NCBI RefSeq assembly: GCF_004028635.1
Contig: NZ_RQJW01000006.1
Location: 646,573 to 710,572 of the forward strand
Length of the DNA stretch: 64,000 nucleotides
Source of the DNA: Streptomyces cyaneus
Lineage (GTDB): Bacteria > Actinomycetota > Actinomycetes > Streptomycetales > Streptomycetaceae
Direction of reading: 5' to 3'
Part shown: piece by piece, positions 17,138 through 25,686 of the stretch
How the letters are laid out: each line of letters begins with the position of its first letter
Position numbering within the stretch: the first letter of the stretch is position 1
The notes under the pieces: model-generated
The model's input: the letters and a program-made list of their open reading frames with translations, nothing else
What the model was told of the DNA's origin: nothing
Database searches by the model: none
Translations under genes and position numbers: made by a program

Positions 17138-17565
17138 GGGGGCGGCGGGGGGACGAGGGGCGGCGGAGGGACAAGGAGAGGCGGAGGGACCAGGGGCGGC
17201 GGATCGGGGGCGACAAGGGCCAGGTCACCATCGAGTTCCTCGGCATGACCCCGCTGATCATCATCACCCTGGTGCTGGTGTGGCAGTTCGTGCTGCTGGG
17301 ATACACATTCTCACTGGCGGGGAATGCTGCGGACGAGGCAGCGCGGGCGGGCGCGGCCTCCGAGGGGCAGGCGGCTTGCGAGGAGGCCGGGCTACAGCAT
17401 CTGCCGAGCGCGTGGGAGGGCGGCGCCGGTGTGCAGTGCGAGGCGAACGGCCTGTACGTGACGGCCGATGTGCAGCTGGAGGTGCCCGTCCTCTTCCCCG
17501 GCTCGATCGGCTTCCCGTTCACCGTCGAGGGCCATGCGGGGGCCGTGCAGGAGGAGAAGGACTGA
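17134..17565 (+). CDS. TadE-like pseudopilin 1
   Basis: Protein of 143 aa with a highly charged Arg/Asp-rich leader of ~30 residues and a prepilin-like junction GDKG|QVTIEFLG, with Glu at position +5 of the mature protein. The hydrophobic helix LIIITLVLVWQFVLLGYTF and a small extracytoplasmic domain with two cysteines follow. TadE pseudopilins are processed by the same peptidase as the pilin and help build the pilus. The GTG start overlaps the upstream stop, so translation is probably coupled. Confidence 0.8.
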   Translation: MRGRRGDEGRRRDKERRRDQGRRIGGDKGQVTIEFLGMTPLIIITLVLVWQFVLLGYTFSLAGNAADEAARAGAASEGQAACEEAGLQHLPSAWEGGAGVQCEANGLYVTADVQLEVPVLFPGSIGFPFTVEGHAGAVQEEKD

Positions 17566-17566
17566 G

Positions 17567-17938
17567 ATGTCGTACCGACTTTTCCCCCGCCGCGAAGGCC
17601 GCGAAGGCCGCGACCGCGGCCAGGTCGCCATCGAGTACCTCGGGTTCATCCCGATCCTGATCCTCGTCGCCATGGCCGGCGTACAGGTCGGGCTCATCGC
17701 CTACACCGCCCAGCAGGCCGGCACCGCGGCCAGGGCGGGCGCCCGGGCGGCCTCGCTGGACGAGAGCGCGCAGGACGCCTGTGCGACCGCGATCAGCGAC
17801 TGGCTGTCCGTCACCTGCGTCCCCGCGGAGGGCGGCGACGAGGTCACCGTCACCGCCGTCGTCGAGATCCCGTCGATCGTCCCCGGCTGGAACTTCGACG
17901 ACGCCCAGAAGACCGCGACCATGCCGCTCGACCACTGA
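17567..17938 (+). CDS. TadE-like pseudopilin 2
   Basis: Second small pseudopilin (123 aa), similar to its upstream neighbour: charged leader, junction RG|QVAIEYLGF with Glu at +5, helix IPILILVAMAGVQVGLIAYT, and an extracytoplasmic domain with two cysteines (DACATAISDWLSVTCV). The ATG at 17567 lies one base after the preceding stop, with GGAGGAGAAGG just upstream. The two TadE-like genes probably arose by duplication and may form a heterodimeric minor pilin pair. Confidence 0.82.
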   Translation: MSYRLFPRREGREGRDRGQVAIEYLGFIPILILVAMAGVQVGLIAYTAQQAGTAARAGARAASLDESAQDACATAISDWLSVTCVPAEGGDEVTVTAVVEIPSIVPGWNFDDAQKTATMPLDH

Positions 17939-17950
17939 ACGAGGATCCAC

Positions 17951-19288
17951 ATGAGCCTGAGGTCACGCATCAACACCCCCGAGGAGAACACCGGGCGGGG
18001 CGAGGACGGCCACCTGGTCGCCTCGTACCGGGCCAAGCTCCTGGAGGAGATCGACCTCGCCGAGATGAGCTCGCTTGCCGCGGCCGAGCGCCGGGCCCGC
18101 CTGGAGCGGGTGCTCGGGCACATCATCAGCCGTGAGGGCCCGGTGCTGTCGACGGTCGAGCGCTCGCAGCTGATCCGCAGGGTCGTCGACGAGGCACTCG
18201 GGCTGGGCATCCTGGAGCCGCTGCTGGAGGACGCGTCGATCACCGAGATCATGGTGAACGGCCCGGACGCGATCTTCGTCGAACGCGCGGGCCGCGTCGA
18301 GCAGTTGCCGCTGCGCTTCCCCTCCCACGACCAGCTGATGCAGACCATCGAGCGGATCGTCTCGACGGTGAACCGGCGCGTGGACGAGTCGAACCCCATG
18401 GTGGACGCACGTCTGCCGTCCGGCGAGCGCGTGAACGTCATCATCCCGCCGCTGGCGCTCACCGGCGCGACGCTGACGATCCGCCGCTTCCCCCGCTCCT
18501 TCACCCTGCACGAGATGATCGGCCTCGGCTCGCTCGACGAGCCCATGGTGTATCTGCTGGCCGGGCTGGTGCAGGCGAAGTTCAACATCATCGTCTCGGG
18601 CGCCACGGGCACGGGCAAGACCACGCTGCTCAACGCCCTGTCGGGGCTGATCCCCGAGCGCGAGCGCATCATCACCATCGAGGACTCGGCCGAACTCCAG
18701 CTCCAGCAGTCCCATGTGATCCGGCTGGAGTCGCGCCCGCCGAACGTGGAGGGCAAGGGCCAGGTGACCATCCGCGACCTGGTCCGCAACTCCCTGCGCA
18801 TGCGCCCCGACCGCATCGTCGTCGGTGAGGTCCGCGGCGGTGAGTCCCTGGACATGCTCCAGGCGATGTCGACCGGTCACGACGGCTCCCTCGCCACCGT
18901 GCACGCCAACAGCACGGAGGACGCCCTGATGCGACTGAAGACCCTCGCGTCCATGTCCGACGTGACGGTCCCCTTCGAGGCGCTGCACGACCAGATCAAC
19001 AGCGCGGTGGACGTGATCATCCAGCTGACCCGTTTCCCGGACGGCGCCCGCAGGATCACCGAGATCGCCATCCTGGACAGCCACGGCGCGGAGCCGTACC
19101 GCCTGGCGACGGCGGCCCGCTTCAACGCCCATCCCATGACGCCGGACGGCCGCGTCCACGGCGCCTTCGCGTACTACCCCCTCCCGCGCCGCACCGCGGA
19201 CCGCCTCTACATGGCGAGCCAGCCGATACCCCAGGCCTTCGGCGTCGCCCAGTCCCCGCTCGAGCTCGCCACCCGAGAAGCCAGGTAG
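17951..19288 (+). CDS. tadA: Tad pilus assembly ATPase TadA/CpaF
   Basis: Type II/IV secretion ATPase (445 aa) that powers pilus assembly. Features: Walker A GATGTGKTT (residues 217-225), Asp box ERERIITIEDSAELQL, Walker B-like LRMRPDRIVVGEVRGGE, and the His box MSTGHDGSLATVHANS. An N-terminal helical region (LVASYRAKLLEEIDLAEMSS) precedes the core. Length and motif order are normal for CpaF. It lies 12 bases after the TadE-like gene and is followed by tadB and tadC. Confidence 0.95.
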   Translation: MSLRSRINTPEENTGRGEDGHLVASYRAKLLEEIDLAEMSSLAAAERRARLERVLGHIISREGPVLSTVERSQLIRRVVDEALGLGILEPLLEDASITEIMVNGPDAIFVERAGRVEQLPLRFPSHDQLMQTIERIVSTVNRRVDESNPMVDARLPSGERVNVIIPPLALTGATLTIRRFPRSFTLHEMIGLGSLDEPMVYLLAGLVQAKFNIIVSGATGTGKTTLLNALSGLIPERERIITIEDSAELQLQQSHVIRLESRPPNVEGKGQVTIRDLVRNSLRMRPDRIVVGEVRGGESLDMLQAMSTGHDGSLATVHANSTEDALMRLKTLASMSDVTVPFEALHDQINSAVDVIIQLTRFPDGARRITEIAILDSHGAEPYRLATAARFNAHPMTPDGRVHGAFAYYPLPRRTADRLYMASQPIPQAFGVAQSPLELATREAR

Positions 19289-19297
19289 GACCCACCC

Positions 19298-20245
19298 ATG
19301 GACCTGCAGACCCGCATCACCCTCACGACCGGCGTCGCCCTGCTGACCTGCGCCCTGGCTGTGGTGGGCGTCCACGCCCACGCCGCCGGCCGGGCCCAGC
19401 GCCAGGCCCTGGTCGACCGCCTGACTTCCACCGGCCAGCTCACCGGATCCGGCGGCCGCCGGCGCCGCTTCACGGACCTGGACCGTCGCCTGCGCCGTAC
19501 GAAGCTGGGAAAGCGGCTGGAACTCCGCCTGGCGGCAACCGGCCTGGACGTCACCCCGGGCGAGTTCTTCGTCTACATGCTGGCGACGGTGGCGGGCCTG
19601 TGGCTGATCGGCCAGGCGACCCTCGCGCCCTTCTTCGGCCCGATCGCGGGCCTCCTGGGCATCTGGGCCGCGGTCCAGTTCCTCAACTGGCAACGCCAGA
19701 AGCGCATCGAGAAGTTCATCAACCAACTCCCCGAACTGGCCCGCATCCTGGCCAACGCCGCCCACGCGGGCCTCGCCCTCCGCACGGCCATCGGCCTGGC
19801 CGCGGAGGAACTGGAGGCCCCGGCTGGCGAGGAACTCGCCAAGGTCTCCAACCAGCTGGCCCTGGGCGCCTCCATGGACGACGCTCTCGGTGAGCTCACG
19901 GAACGCCTGCCGTCCCGCGAGCTGGTCGTCCTGGTGACCACGCTGGTGCTGTCCAACCGGGCCGGCGGCCAGGTGGTCAGCGCGCTGCGGAACCTGACGG
20001 AGACGCTGGAGGAGCGCAAGGAGACGCGACGCGAGGTCCGTACACAGCTCTCCCAGGTGAGCATGACGTCGTACGCGGTCCCGGCACTGGGCGTCGGCTC
20101 CCTGTTCCTGATGAACGGCGTGAAGGACGGCGCCCTGGACCGCATGACGGGTTCGCCGGCGGGCCAGGCGGCGGTGCTGATCGCGTTCGGGCTGTACGCG
20201 GTCGGCTTCATCCTGATCCGCCGCCTGTCGCGGATCGACGTCTGA
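19298..20245 (+). CDS. tadB: Tad inner-membrane platform protein TadB
   Basis: Type II secretion system F-domain protein of 315 aa. A first helix lies at the N-terminus, then a paired helix region (FFVYMLATVAGLWLIGQATL), the cytoplasmic F domain (LPELARILANAAHAGLALRT; ELVVLVTTLVLSNRAGGQVV) and two C-terminal helices. TadB and TadC together form the membrane platform on which TadA acts. It starts 9 bases after tadA ends. Confidence 0.92.
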   Translation: MDLQTRITLTTGVALLTCALAVVGVHAHAAGRAQRQALVDRLTSTGQLTGSGGRRRRFTDLDRRLRRTKLGKRLELRLAATGLDVTPGEFFVYMLATVAGLWLIGQATLAPFFGPIAGLLGIWAAVQFLNWQRQKRIEKFINQLPELARILANAAHAGLALRTAIGLAAEELEAPAGEELAKVSNQLALGASMDDALGELTERLPSRELVVLVTTLVLSNRAGGQVVSALRNLTETLEERKETRREVRTQLSQVSMTSYAVPALGVGSLFLMNGVKDGALDRMTGSPAGQAAVLIAFGLYAVGFILIRRLSRIDV

Positions 20246-20270
20246 GGCGCGGGCAGGGAGGACGAAGACG

Positions 20271-21185
20271 ATGGGGACGATGATGGGACTGGGACCACTG
20301 GGATTCCTCCTGGCGCTGGTGGCCGCCCTGAGCGTGTGGGGGATCTTCGCCGGCATCCGCATGTACCGCGCGGAGGCGAAACTGCCCGGCGATCTGGCGC
20401 TGGCCCTGGAGATCGGCGCGACCCGCACCGGCGCCGTGGACTCGCTCATCGACCGCATGGGCATGCGCTACGCCCCCGCCGTGCTGCGCCTGATGGGCCC
20501 GAAGCTGGTCGCCAAGTACCGCCGCAAGATCGACCTCGCGGGCAACCCCGGCGGCCTGACCATCGACCGCTATGCGGCCAGGCGTGCGGTGTACGGCTTC
20601 CTGGGCGCGGTCGGCTTCCTGGTGTTCCTCCTGCGCGGCCAGGTACTGATAGCTCTCCTCCTCCTGGCCTTCGGCGCCTTCTGGACGGAGGTCGGCATCT
20701 GGTCGGCGATCCGGATCAGGAAGGACGAGATCGAACGCACCCTGCCGGACTTCCTGGACGTACTGGCGGTGGTGGTGAGCGCGGGCCTGGGCTTCCGCCA
20801 GGCATTGGACCGGGTCGCCTCGAAGTACGAGGGCCCCTGGGCCGACGAACTGCGCATCACCCTGCGCCAGATGGACCTCGGCATGAGCCGCCGCCAGGCC
20901 TTCGCGGAGCTGAGGCGCAGGAACGACTCCGAGCAGGTGGCGATGTTCGTGACGGCACTCCAGCAGGGGGAGGAACTGGGCGCGCCGATCGTCGACACGC
21001 TGGTGGCGCTGGCGAAGGACATGCGCCGCACGGACGCCCAGAACGCCCGGCGGAAGGCGGCTCGGGCGGTACCCAAGGCCACGATGATGATCACGACGTT
21101 CATGGTCCCGGCGACGATGATCCTGCTGGGCGCGGGGCTGTTGCTGGGGTCGGGGACGGACTTCGGGTCGTTGACGGGGGAGTAG
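20271..21185 (+). CDS. tadC: Tad inner-membrane platform protein TadC
   Basis: Second F-domain protein (304 aa), related to TadB. Features: N-terminal helix LGFLLALVAALSVWGIFAG, a paired helix region around residue 105-150, the conserved F domain TLPDFLDVLAVVVSAGLGFR ... SEQVAMFVTALQQGEELGAP, and a C-terminal helix MITTFMVPATMILLGAGLLL. An alternative ATG lies three codons in. It ends 15 bases before the histidine kinase. Confidence 0.92.
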   Translation: MGTMMGLGPLGFLLALVAALSVWGIFAGIRMYRAEAKLPGDLALALEIGATRTGAVDSLIDRMGMRYAPAVLRLMGPKLVAKYRRKIDLAGNPGGLTIDRYAARRAVYGFLGAVGFLVFLLRGQVLIALLLLAFGAFWTEVGIWSAIRIRKDEIERTLPDFLDVLAVVVSAGLGFRQALDRVASKYEGPWADELRITLRQMDLGMSRRQAFAELRRRNDSEQVAMFVTALQQGEELGAPIVDTLVALAKDMRRTDAQNARRKAARAVPKATMMITTFMVPATMILLGAGLLLGSGTDFGSLTGE

Positions 21186-21200
21186 AGGGGAGGGCGGGCG

Positions 21201-22700
21201 ATGGCGGGTGTGCCGGTGAGGATGAGGACGGGGTCGGGGTCGGGGTCGCGGTCGGGGAGGAGTGCGGGGTCGGAGACGAGTTCGGGGTCAGGCGCAGGGG
21301 CAGGGGCAGGGCCACCAGACACAGGCACAGACACAGGCACAGACACAGGCACAGACACAGGCCAAGGCACAGGCCCAGGGACGGGCGTACGGAGGGTCGG
21401 CTTCCGGCGTCTGCGACGCCGCGGGGCTTCCGGGAAGTCCGGGGAAGTCGAGCAGTCGTCGAAGATCCCCCTCCAGATAAACGCCCTCCAGGCGATGTGT
21501 CGCCAGGTCTTCGGCTTCCGCCTCGCCATGATCGCGCTCGCGGCACCCGGGGCCCTGCTCAACGCGGCACCGGGCCTGGGCACCCGGCTGGTGGGCGCGG
21601 CGGTGGTCATCACCTTCATGGCCTCGTACGCCCTGTTCCGCGACTGGGAACGCTTCGGACCGCTCCTCCTGCGCCACCCCACCCTCCTGGCGGTGGACAC
21701 CCTCTTCACTTCCCTCCTGCTGATCTCCGCCGGCCCGGACACCACCCTGGCCTACGTCAGCGTCTGCACCCCGCTCCTGGCCGGCATCGTCTACGGCTAC
21801 CGGGGCGCGGCGGTGTTCGCCAGCGCGCAGTCCCTGATCCTGCTGCTGGCCTACGCGATCAACAGGGACGCGCAGGCGGGCAGCGGCTTGGCGGAGAAGC
21901 TCCTCCTGCCGGGCCTGTGCGTCATAACGGGTGCGCTCGGCTCGTCCCTGCGCAACCTCATGCTCCGCTTCGGCACGGCCACCCAGGCCCTCACGACGAT
22001 CCAGGCCCGCCTGGCGGTGACGGAGGCGGTCAGCGCGGAACGAGCCCGCCTGGCCCGCGAGATGCACGACTCGGTGGCCAAGACGCTGCACGGTGTGGCG
22101 CTGGCGGCGGAGGGGCTGGCGGCTTCCTCGGCGTCGGCCTCGATGGACCCGGCCCGCATCAGGCAGCAGGCGGAACTGGTGGCACGCTCCGCCCGCCGAG
22201 CCGCGGCGGAGTCCCGGGAACTTCTGGCGGACCTGCGCCGCGAGTCCGATCCGGACCAGGCGACGGACATCGCGTCGGAACTGGCCGCTCGTATCGAGGA
22301 CTTCGCGACCCGTACCGGCATGCGAGCCGCATACGTCTCCATGGGCGAGGCCCCCGCACCTCCGGTGCCGCCGGCCGTCGCCCGTCAACTCCTCACCATC
22401 ACCGAGGAGGCCATGGAGAACGCCCACCGCCACGCGAACGCGACCCGGGTCGACGTACGAGCAGGTGTCCAGGGCGACGTGCTGCATCTGACGGTCCAGG
22501 ACGACGGGCAGGGACTGCCCACCGACACCAGCTCCGAACACCTCCGCCGGTCAGGCCACTTCGGTCTGATCGGCATGGCCGAACGAGCTGCCTCGATCGG
22601 CGCCCGCATGCACCTCGGCAAGGGCAGCCACTCCCGCGGCACGGAGGTCCGACTGGAACTCCCGCTGGCAGCCCTGACGACAACAAAGGCGACCACATGA
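21201..22700 (+). CDS. Tad-locus sensor histidine kinase (HisKA_3/NarL type)
   Basis: Histidine kinase of 499 aa. The first ~75 residues are low-complexity (Gly/Ser/Thr/Asp, with GTDTGTDTGTDTG coded by short tandem repeats around 21320-21365). About five transmembrane helices follow (FGFRLAMIALAAPGALL; VSVCTPLLAGIVYGYRGAAV). The phosphoacceptor motif is ERARLAREMHDSVAKTL with His289. The ATPase has EEAMENAHRHANATRV and GQGLP/GHFGLIGMAERA. It overlaps the response regulator start (ATGA), so the two form a pair, probably controlling pilus genes. The true start could be further in, after the repeats. Confidence 0.88.
   Translation: MAGVPVRMRTGSGSGSRSGRSAGSETSSGSGAGAGAGPPDTGTDTGTDTGTDTGQGTGPGTGVRRVGFRRLRRRGASGKSGEVEQSSKIPLQINALQAMCRQVFGFRLAMIALAAPGALLNAAPGLGTRLVGAAVVITFMASYALFRDWERFGPLLLRHPTLLAVDTLFTSLLLISAGPDTTLAYVSVCTPLLAGIVYGYRGAAVFASAQSLILLLAYAINRDAQAGSGLAEKLLLPGLCVITGALGSSLRNLMLRFGTATQALTTIQARLAVTEAVSAERARLAREMHDSVAKTLHGVALAAEGLAASSASASMDPARIRQQAELVARSARRAAAESRELLADLRRESDPDQATDIASELAARIEDFATRTGMRAAYVSMGEAPAPPVPPAVARQLLTITEEAMENAHRHANATRVDVRAGVQGDVLHLTVQDDGQGLPTDTSSEHLRRSGHFGLIGMAERAASIGARMHLGKGSHSRGTEVRLELPLAALTTTKATT
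21321..21370 (+). repeat. Tandem ACAGGCACAG-type repeats inside the kinase gene
   Basis: The unit ACAGGCACAGAC (12 bases, hence in frame) repeats about four times and encodes TDTG units in the N-terminal tail of the kinase. Copy number could vary by slippage without shifting the frame, giving length variation in the tail. Confidence 0.7.
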
Positions 22701-23410
22701 ACACCCCCCTCCGGATCGTCGTGGCCGACGACAACCCAGTGGTCCGCGCAGGTCTGACGGCTCTCCTCTCCGCCCACGAGGACATAACGGTCGTGGCCGA
22801 GGCGACCAACGGCCACGAGGCCCACGAGGCCGCCCTCCAGCACCGCCCCGACGCGATTCTCCTGGACGTCCGCATGCCGGGCATGGACGGCATCGAGGCG
22901 CTCCCGCACCTTGTCCGTACAGCCCCGGTGATGATGCTGACGTACAGCGGGGAGTCGGAGACGGTCCGCGCGGCGATGCGTCGAGGGGCGGTCGGCTATC
23001 TGGTGCACGGGGAGTTCACGGCGGACGAACTGGTCAGGGCGGTGCGGGACATGAAGGACGGCCGCCCCCACTTCACTTCCACGGCTTTGGCGTCCCTCGC
23101 GCAAGCAAACGCCAAGGATCCAACCGCTACAGGGAATTTCGAGGAACCGCTTTCGCAACTGCAACCAGATATGGGACAGTCGTCGTCGTACAGGTCGCGG
23201 TTCCAGCTGAGCAGGAGGGAGGCGGAGATCATGGACCTCATCGCATCGGGCATGAACAACCAGCAGATCGCCGCCGCCTGCTTCATCAGCGAGAAGACGG
23301 TCAAGAACCACATCAACAGGATCTTCGCCAAACTCCATAGCACCAGTCGCGCGGAAGCGGCGGCCAAGTGGCTGGGTACGGCCCCGGGTTCACACCCAGG
23401 ACGGAGTTGA
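22697..23410 (+). CDS. Tad-locus NarL/LuxR response regulator
   Basis: Response regulator of 237 aa. The receiver domain has the acidic pair Asp11-Asp12, phosphoacceptor Asp57 (ILLDVRMPGMDG) and the conserved Thr/Lys region altered to MMLTYSGESETV. A Gln/Ser-rich linker (LQPDMGQSSSYRSRFQ) leads to the LuxR DNA-binding domain LSRREAEIMDLIASGMNNQQ ... SEKTVKNHINRIFAKLHS. Translationally coupled to the kinase. The pilin gene starts 142 bases downstream with its own intergenic space, a likely target promoter. Confidence 0.92.
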   Translation: MNTPLRIVVADDNPVVRAGLTALLSAHEDITVVAEATNGHEAHEAALQHRPDAILLDVRMPGMDGIEALPHLVRTAPVMMLTYSGESETVRAAMRRGAVGYLVHGEFTADELVRAVRDMKDGRPHFTSTALASLAQANAKDPTATGNFEEPLSQLQPDMGQSSSYRSRFQLSRREAEIMDLIASGMNNQQIAAACFISEKTVKNHINRIFAKLHSTSRAEAAAKWLGTAPGSHPGRS

Positions 23411-23552
23411 CCGGCGATGACACAGCGATGGTTTTCGGCCGGGGCCCGGAATTGGGCCCAGGGACCCTCTGGTGTTTCCGGTATTCACGCTTACGTTTCT
23501 CCTGTGCATGAGCCAAGCGCTCAGCGATCGCCGGACACCGGAGGGGAACACC

Positions 23553-23750
23553 ATGAGCAACTGGATCAACACGACCGTCGAGTACCTGCGCTCCCGTGCC
23601 GCTCGCGACGACAAGGGGCAGACGGCGGTGGAGTATCTGGGGATCATCGCGGTGGTTGTGGCGATCGTGTTGGCGATTACGGGGACGGACATCGGTCAGA
23701 CGATCTTCGATGCGATCACGGACAAGATCACCGAGGTGACCGGCGGCTGA
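23553..23750 (+). CDS. flp: Flp-type major pilin
   Basis: Small pilin of 65 aa. Leader SNWINTTVEYLRSRAARDDK, then the prepilin junction G|QTAVEYLGIIAVVVAIVLAI with Glu at +5 and a single hydrophobic helix, ending ITDKITEVTGG. This is the Flp/Fap pilin layout. ATG at 23553 has a strong GGAGGGG site 7 bases upstream; a longer frame to 23472 is not needed. The pilin should be processed by a prepilin peptidase, but no such gene was found in the window. Confidence 0.88.
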   Translation: MSNWINTTVEYLRSRAARDDKGQTAVEYLGIIAVVVAIVLAITGTDIGQTIFDAITDKITEVTGG

Positions 23751-24361
23751 TGCGACCACCAAGGTACGGCGACGCCGGGCAGGCCTTCCCCATCTACATC
23801 ACGGTGGTGGCGGGCCTGCTTTTTCTCGCGTTCGCTTACCTTGCGGTCGGCCAGGCCGCGGCAAACCGGAACGGCGCCCAAACTGCGGCGGACGCGGCAG
23901 CTTTGGCGGCGGCGCTGGACACGCGGGACCAACTCGCGGGCAAGTGGGTGGAGGACGTACTCGACCCGACGAAGTGGCAGGACATTTTCGACGGTGACGT
24001 GGAGGGCCTGGATCTGTCGTGCTGGCGGGCAGATCAGCTCGCGGCGCAGAACGATGCGCATGTAGAAAGCTGCGATCCAGGGATTTTGCGCTACGAGGTC
24101 GAGGTCAGGACGGACAAGCCCGTCGGAGACTCGATCGTCCCCGGCAATGCGAACAAGAAGTCGGTGGCGTTCGCCACTGCCGTGATCGAGCCCCGGTGCA
24201 CGTTCGAACTCCCCGGCGAGGGCTCCGGGGGCGGCGACGGGAACGACGTACTGCCACTGCCGCAACTCACCTGCGAGGACGAGAACTGGGACCCGGACCC
24301 GGACGATCCGACCACCCTTCCGGACCCTGAGGACCTCTTCGACGTCCATCTGGCCGACTGA
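23750..24361 (+). CDS. TadG-like pilus-associated membrane protein
   Basis: Protein of 203 aa starting inside the pilin stop (TGATG overlap). A short leader GDAGQAFPIYITVVAGLLFL gives one transmembrane helix; the TadG-like helix motif AAANRNGAQTAADAAALAAAL follows. The rest is extracytoplasmic with several cysteines and ends in a Pro/Asp-rich tail (DPDPDDPTTLPDPEDLF). TadG-type proteins anchor or finish the pilus at the surface. Confidence 0.82.
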   Translation: MRPPRYGDAGQAFPIYITVVAGLLFLAFAYLAVGQAAANRNGAQTAADAAALAAALDTRDQLAGKWVEDVLDPTKWQDIFDGDVEGLDLSCWRADQLAAQNDAHVESCDPGILRYEVEVRTDKPVGDSIVPGNANKKSVAFATAVIEPRCTFELPGEGSGGGDGNDVLPLPQLTCEDENWDPDPDDPTTLPDPEDLFDVHLAD

Positions 24362-24395
24362 CAAGCGAACGACGAGTGACGAAGGAAGCAGAGGC

Positions 24396-24977
24396 ATGAG
24401 CATTCGGTTCACGACGAAGGCCCACAGGGGGATGGTCGCGCTGACCGTTGCGGCTGGTCTGGCCCTCGGCGTGGCCGCCTGTGGCGGTGGAGGGGACGAC
24501 GACAAGAAGCCGCAGGCTTCGGCTTCCGCTCCCACCAACGGTGGATCCGACCTGAGTGCCCAAGAGGGACAGGCGGACGAGCCCTTGGCGGAGTTGAAGG
24601 GTTCGGACGGACTGCTCCTCCAGATCACCTCTGCCCAGCGGGATTCTGGCGGTTTCATCACCGTGAACGGCAACCTGAAGAACGACGGGGCCAAGAGCAT
24701 CTCGGTCCCGTCCGCGTTGAGCGGCAATGAGACCGAGATCATCAGGAACGGCAGGTCGCTCGGCGGTGCCACACTCGTCGACTCGAAAAGCAAGAAGCGG
24801 TACTACGTCCTGCGTGACACGGACGGCCGTCCGCTGACCACCACGGGTTTCTCGTCCCTCAAAGCCGGCGAGAGCCTGGCCGTGTTCATGCAGTTCCCCT
24901 CTCCGCCCACGGACACCGCCGAGGTCACCTTCCAGCTGCCGACCTTCGCCGCCGCGGCCATCCAGATCTCCGGATGA
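24396..24977 (+). CDS. Putative lipoprotein of the Tad locus
   Basis: Exported lipoprotein of 193 aa. Signal peptide with lipobox LGVAAC (Cys about residue 29), then a Gly/Asp/Lys-rich tether and a beta-rich domain (GSDGLLLQITSAQRDSGGFI; VNGNLKNDGAKSISVPSALS), like small surface lipoproteins with immunoglobulin-like folds. The next gene overlaps its stop (ATGA). It likely works with the OmpA-like protein at the cell surface; the specific role is unknown. Confidence 0.82.
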   Translation: MSIRFTTKAHRGMVALTVAAGLALGVAACGGGGDDDKKPQASASAPTNGGSDLSAQEGQADEPLAELKGSDGLLLQITSAQRDSGGFITVNGNLKNDGAKSISVPSALSGNETEIIRNGRSLGGATLVDSKSKKRYYVLRDTDGRPLTTTGFSSLKAGESLAVFMQFPSPPTDTAEVTFQLPTFAAAAIQISG

Positions 24978-25606
24978 GGCGCCCGATGACCCGCATCTCG
25001 ATCACCCTCACCGCAGCCACAGTCATGCTCGCCACCCACATCCTCGGCGCCACAACAGCCGACGCAGCCGACGACCCCGTCGTCCCGCCCGGTACCGAAG
25101 CGACAGCCGCCGCGCCCGTCGAAGTGGACGCGAACGACCCCGACCTCAAGCTTCCCGAGGGGGCGACCCTTGCGGAACCCAAGGTCCTGGACATCAAGCA
25201 GGTCGTCGAGGACCAGGCCGGTGAGGAACGCCGGGAAGACACCAACACGGACGTGAAGTTCGCCCTCCAGGCGGAGGTCCTCTTCCCCAAGGACAGCGCG
25301 AAGCTGACCGGCGAGGCGAAGGCCCGTATCTCGGAGATCGCCGAGGAGATCAAGACCCAGAAAGCCCCCCGGATCCGCGTCTTCGGCTTCACCGACAACC
25401 TCGGCTCCTCGGCCCACGGCGACGTCCTGTCCAGGAAGCGCGCGAACGCCGTACAGGGGATCCTGGAAGCGGAACTGAACGACTCGACGGTCACGTACGA
25501 GGTACGGGGGTACGGCGAGCAGTACCCGATCTCTTCGAACGCGACGGAGGCGGGGCGTAAGAAGAACCGGCGGGTGGAGGTGTCGTTCCCGCGTACGGAG
25601 GGCTGA
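24974..25606 (+). CDS. OmpA/MotB-type peptidoglycan-binding protein
   Basis: Exported protein of 210 aa. Signal peptide SITLTAATVMLATHILGATT ... ADA, a ~75-residue linker, then an OmpA C-like domain: AEVLFPKDSAKLTGEAKARI, IRVFGFTDNLGSSAHGDVLS, RKRANAVQGIL, YGEQYPISSNATEAGRKKNR. The TDN...R pattern is the diaminopimelate/peptidoglycan binding site. As the last of the pilus genes it probably anchors the apparatus, which has no outer membrane to cross, to the cell wall. Confidence 0.9.
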   Translation: MRRPMTRISITLTAATVMLATHILGATTADAADDPVVPPGTEATAAAPVEVDANDPDLKLPEGATLAEPKVLDIKQVVEDQAGEERREDTNTDVKFALQAEVLFPKDSAKLTGEAKARISEIAEEIKTQKAPRIRVFGFTDNLGSSAHGDVLSRKRANAVQGILEAELNDSTVTYEVRGYGEQYPISSNATEAGRKKNRRVEVSFPRTEG

Positions 25607-25686
25607 CGTGAACGTCCTGCTCGCCGGCTGGAGGGGGAGGCCGATCCGAACAGCGCATGGCCCCCTCGAGTGGCAGGATCGGTGCC

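Noticed and set aside
21321..21370. CRISPR-like array in the kinase gene
   Set aside because: It is a 12-base in-frame tandem repeat without spacers.
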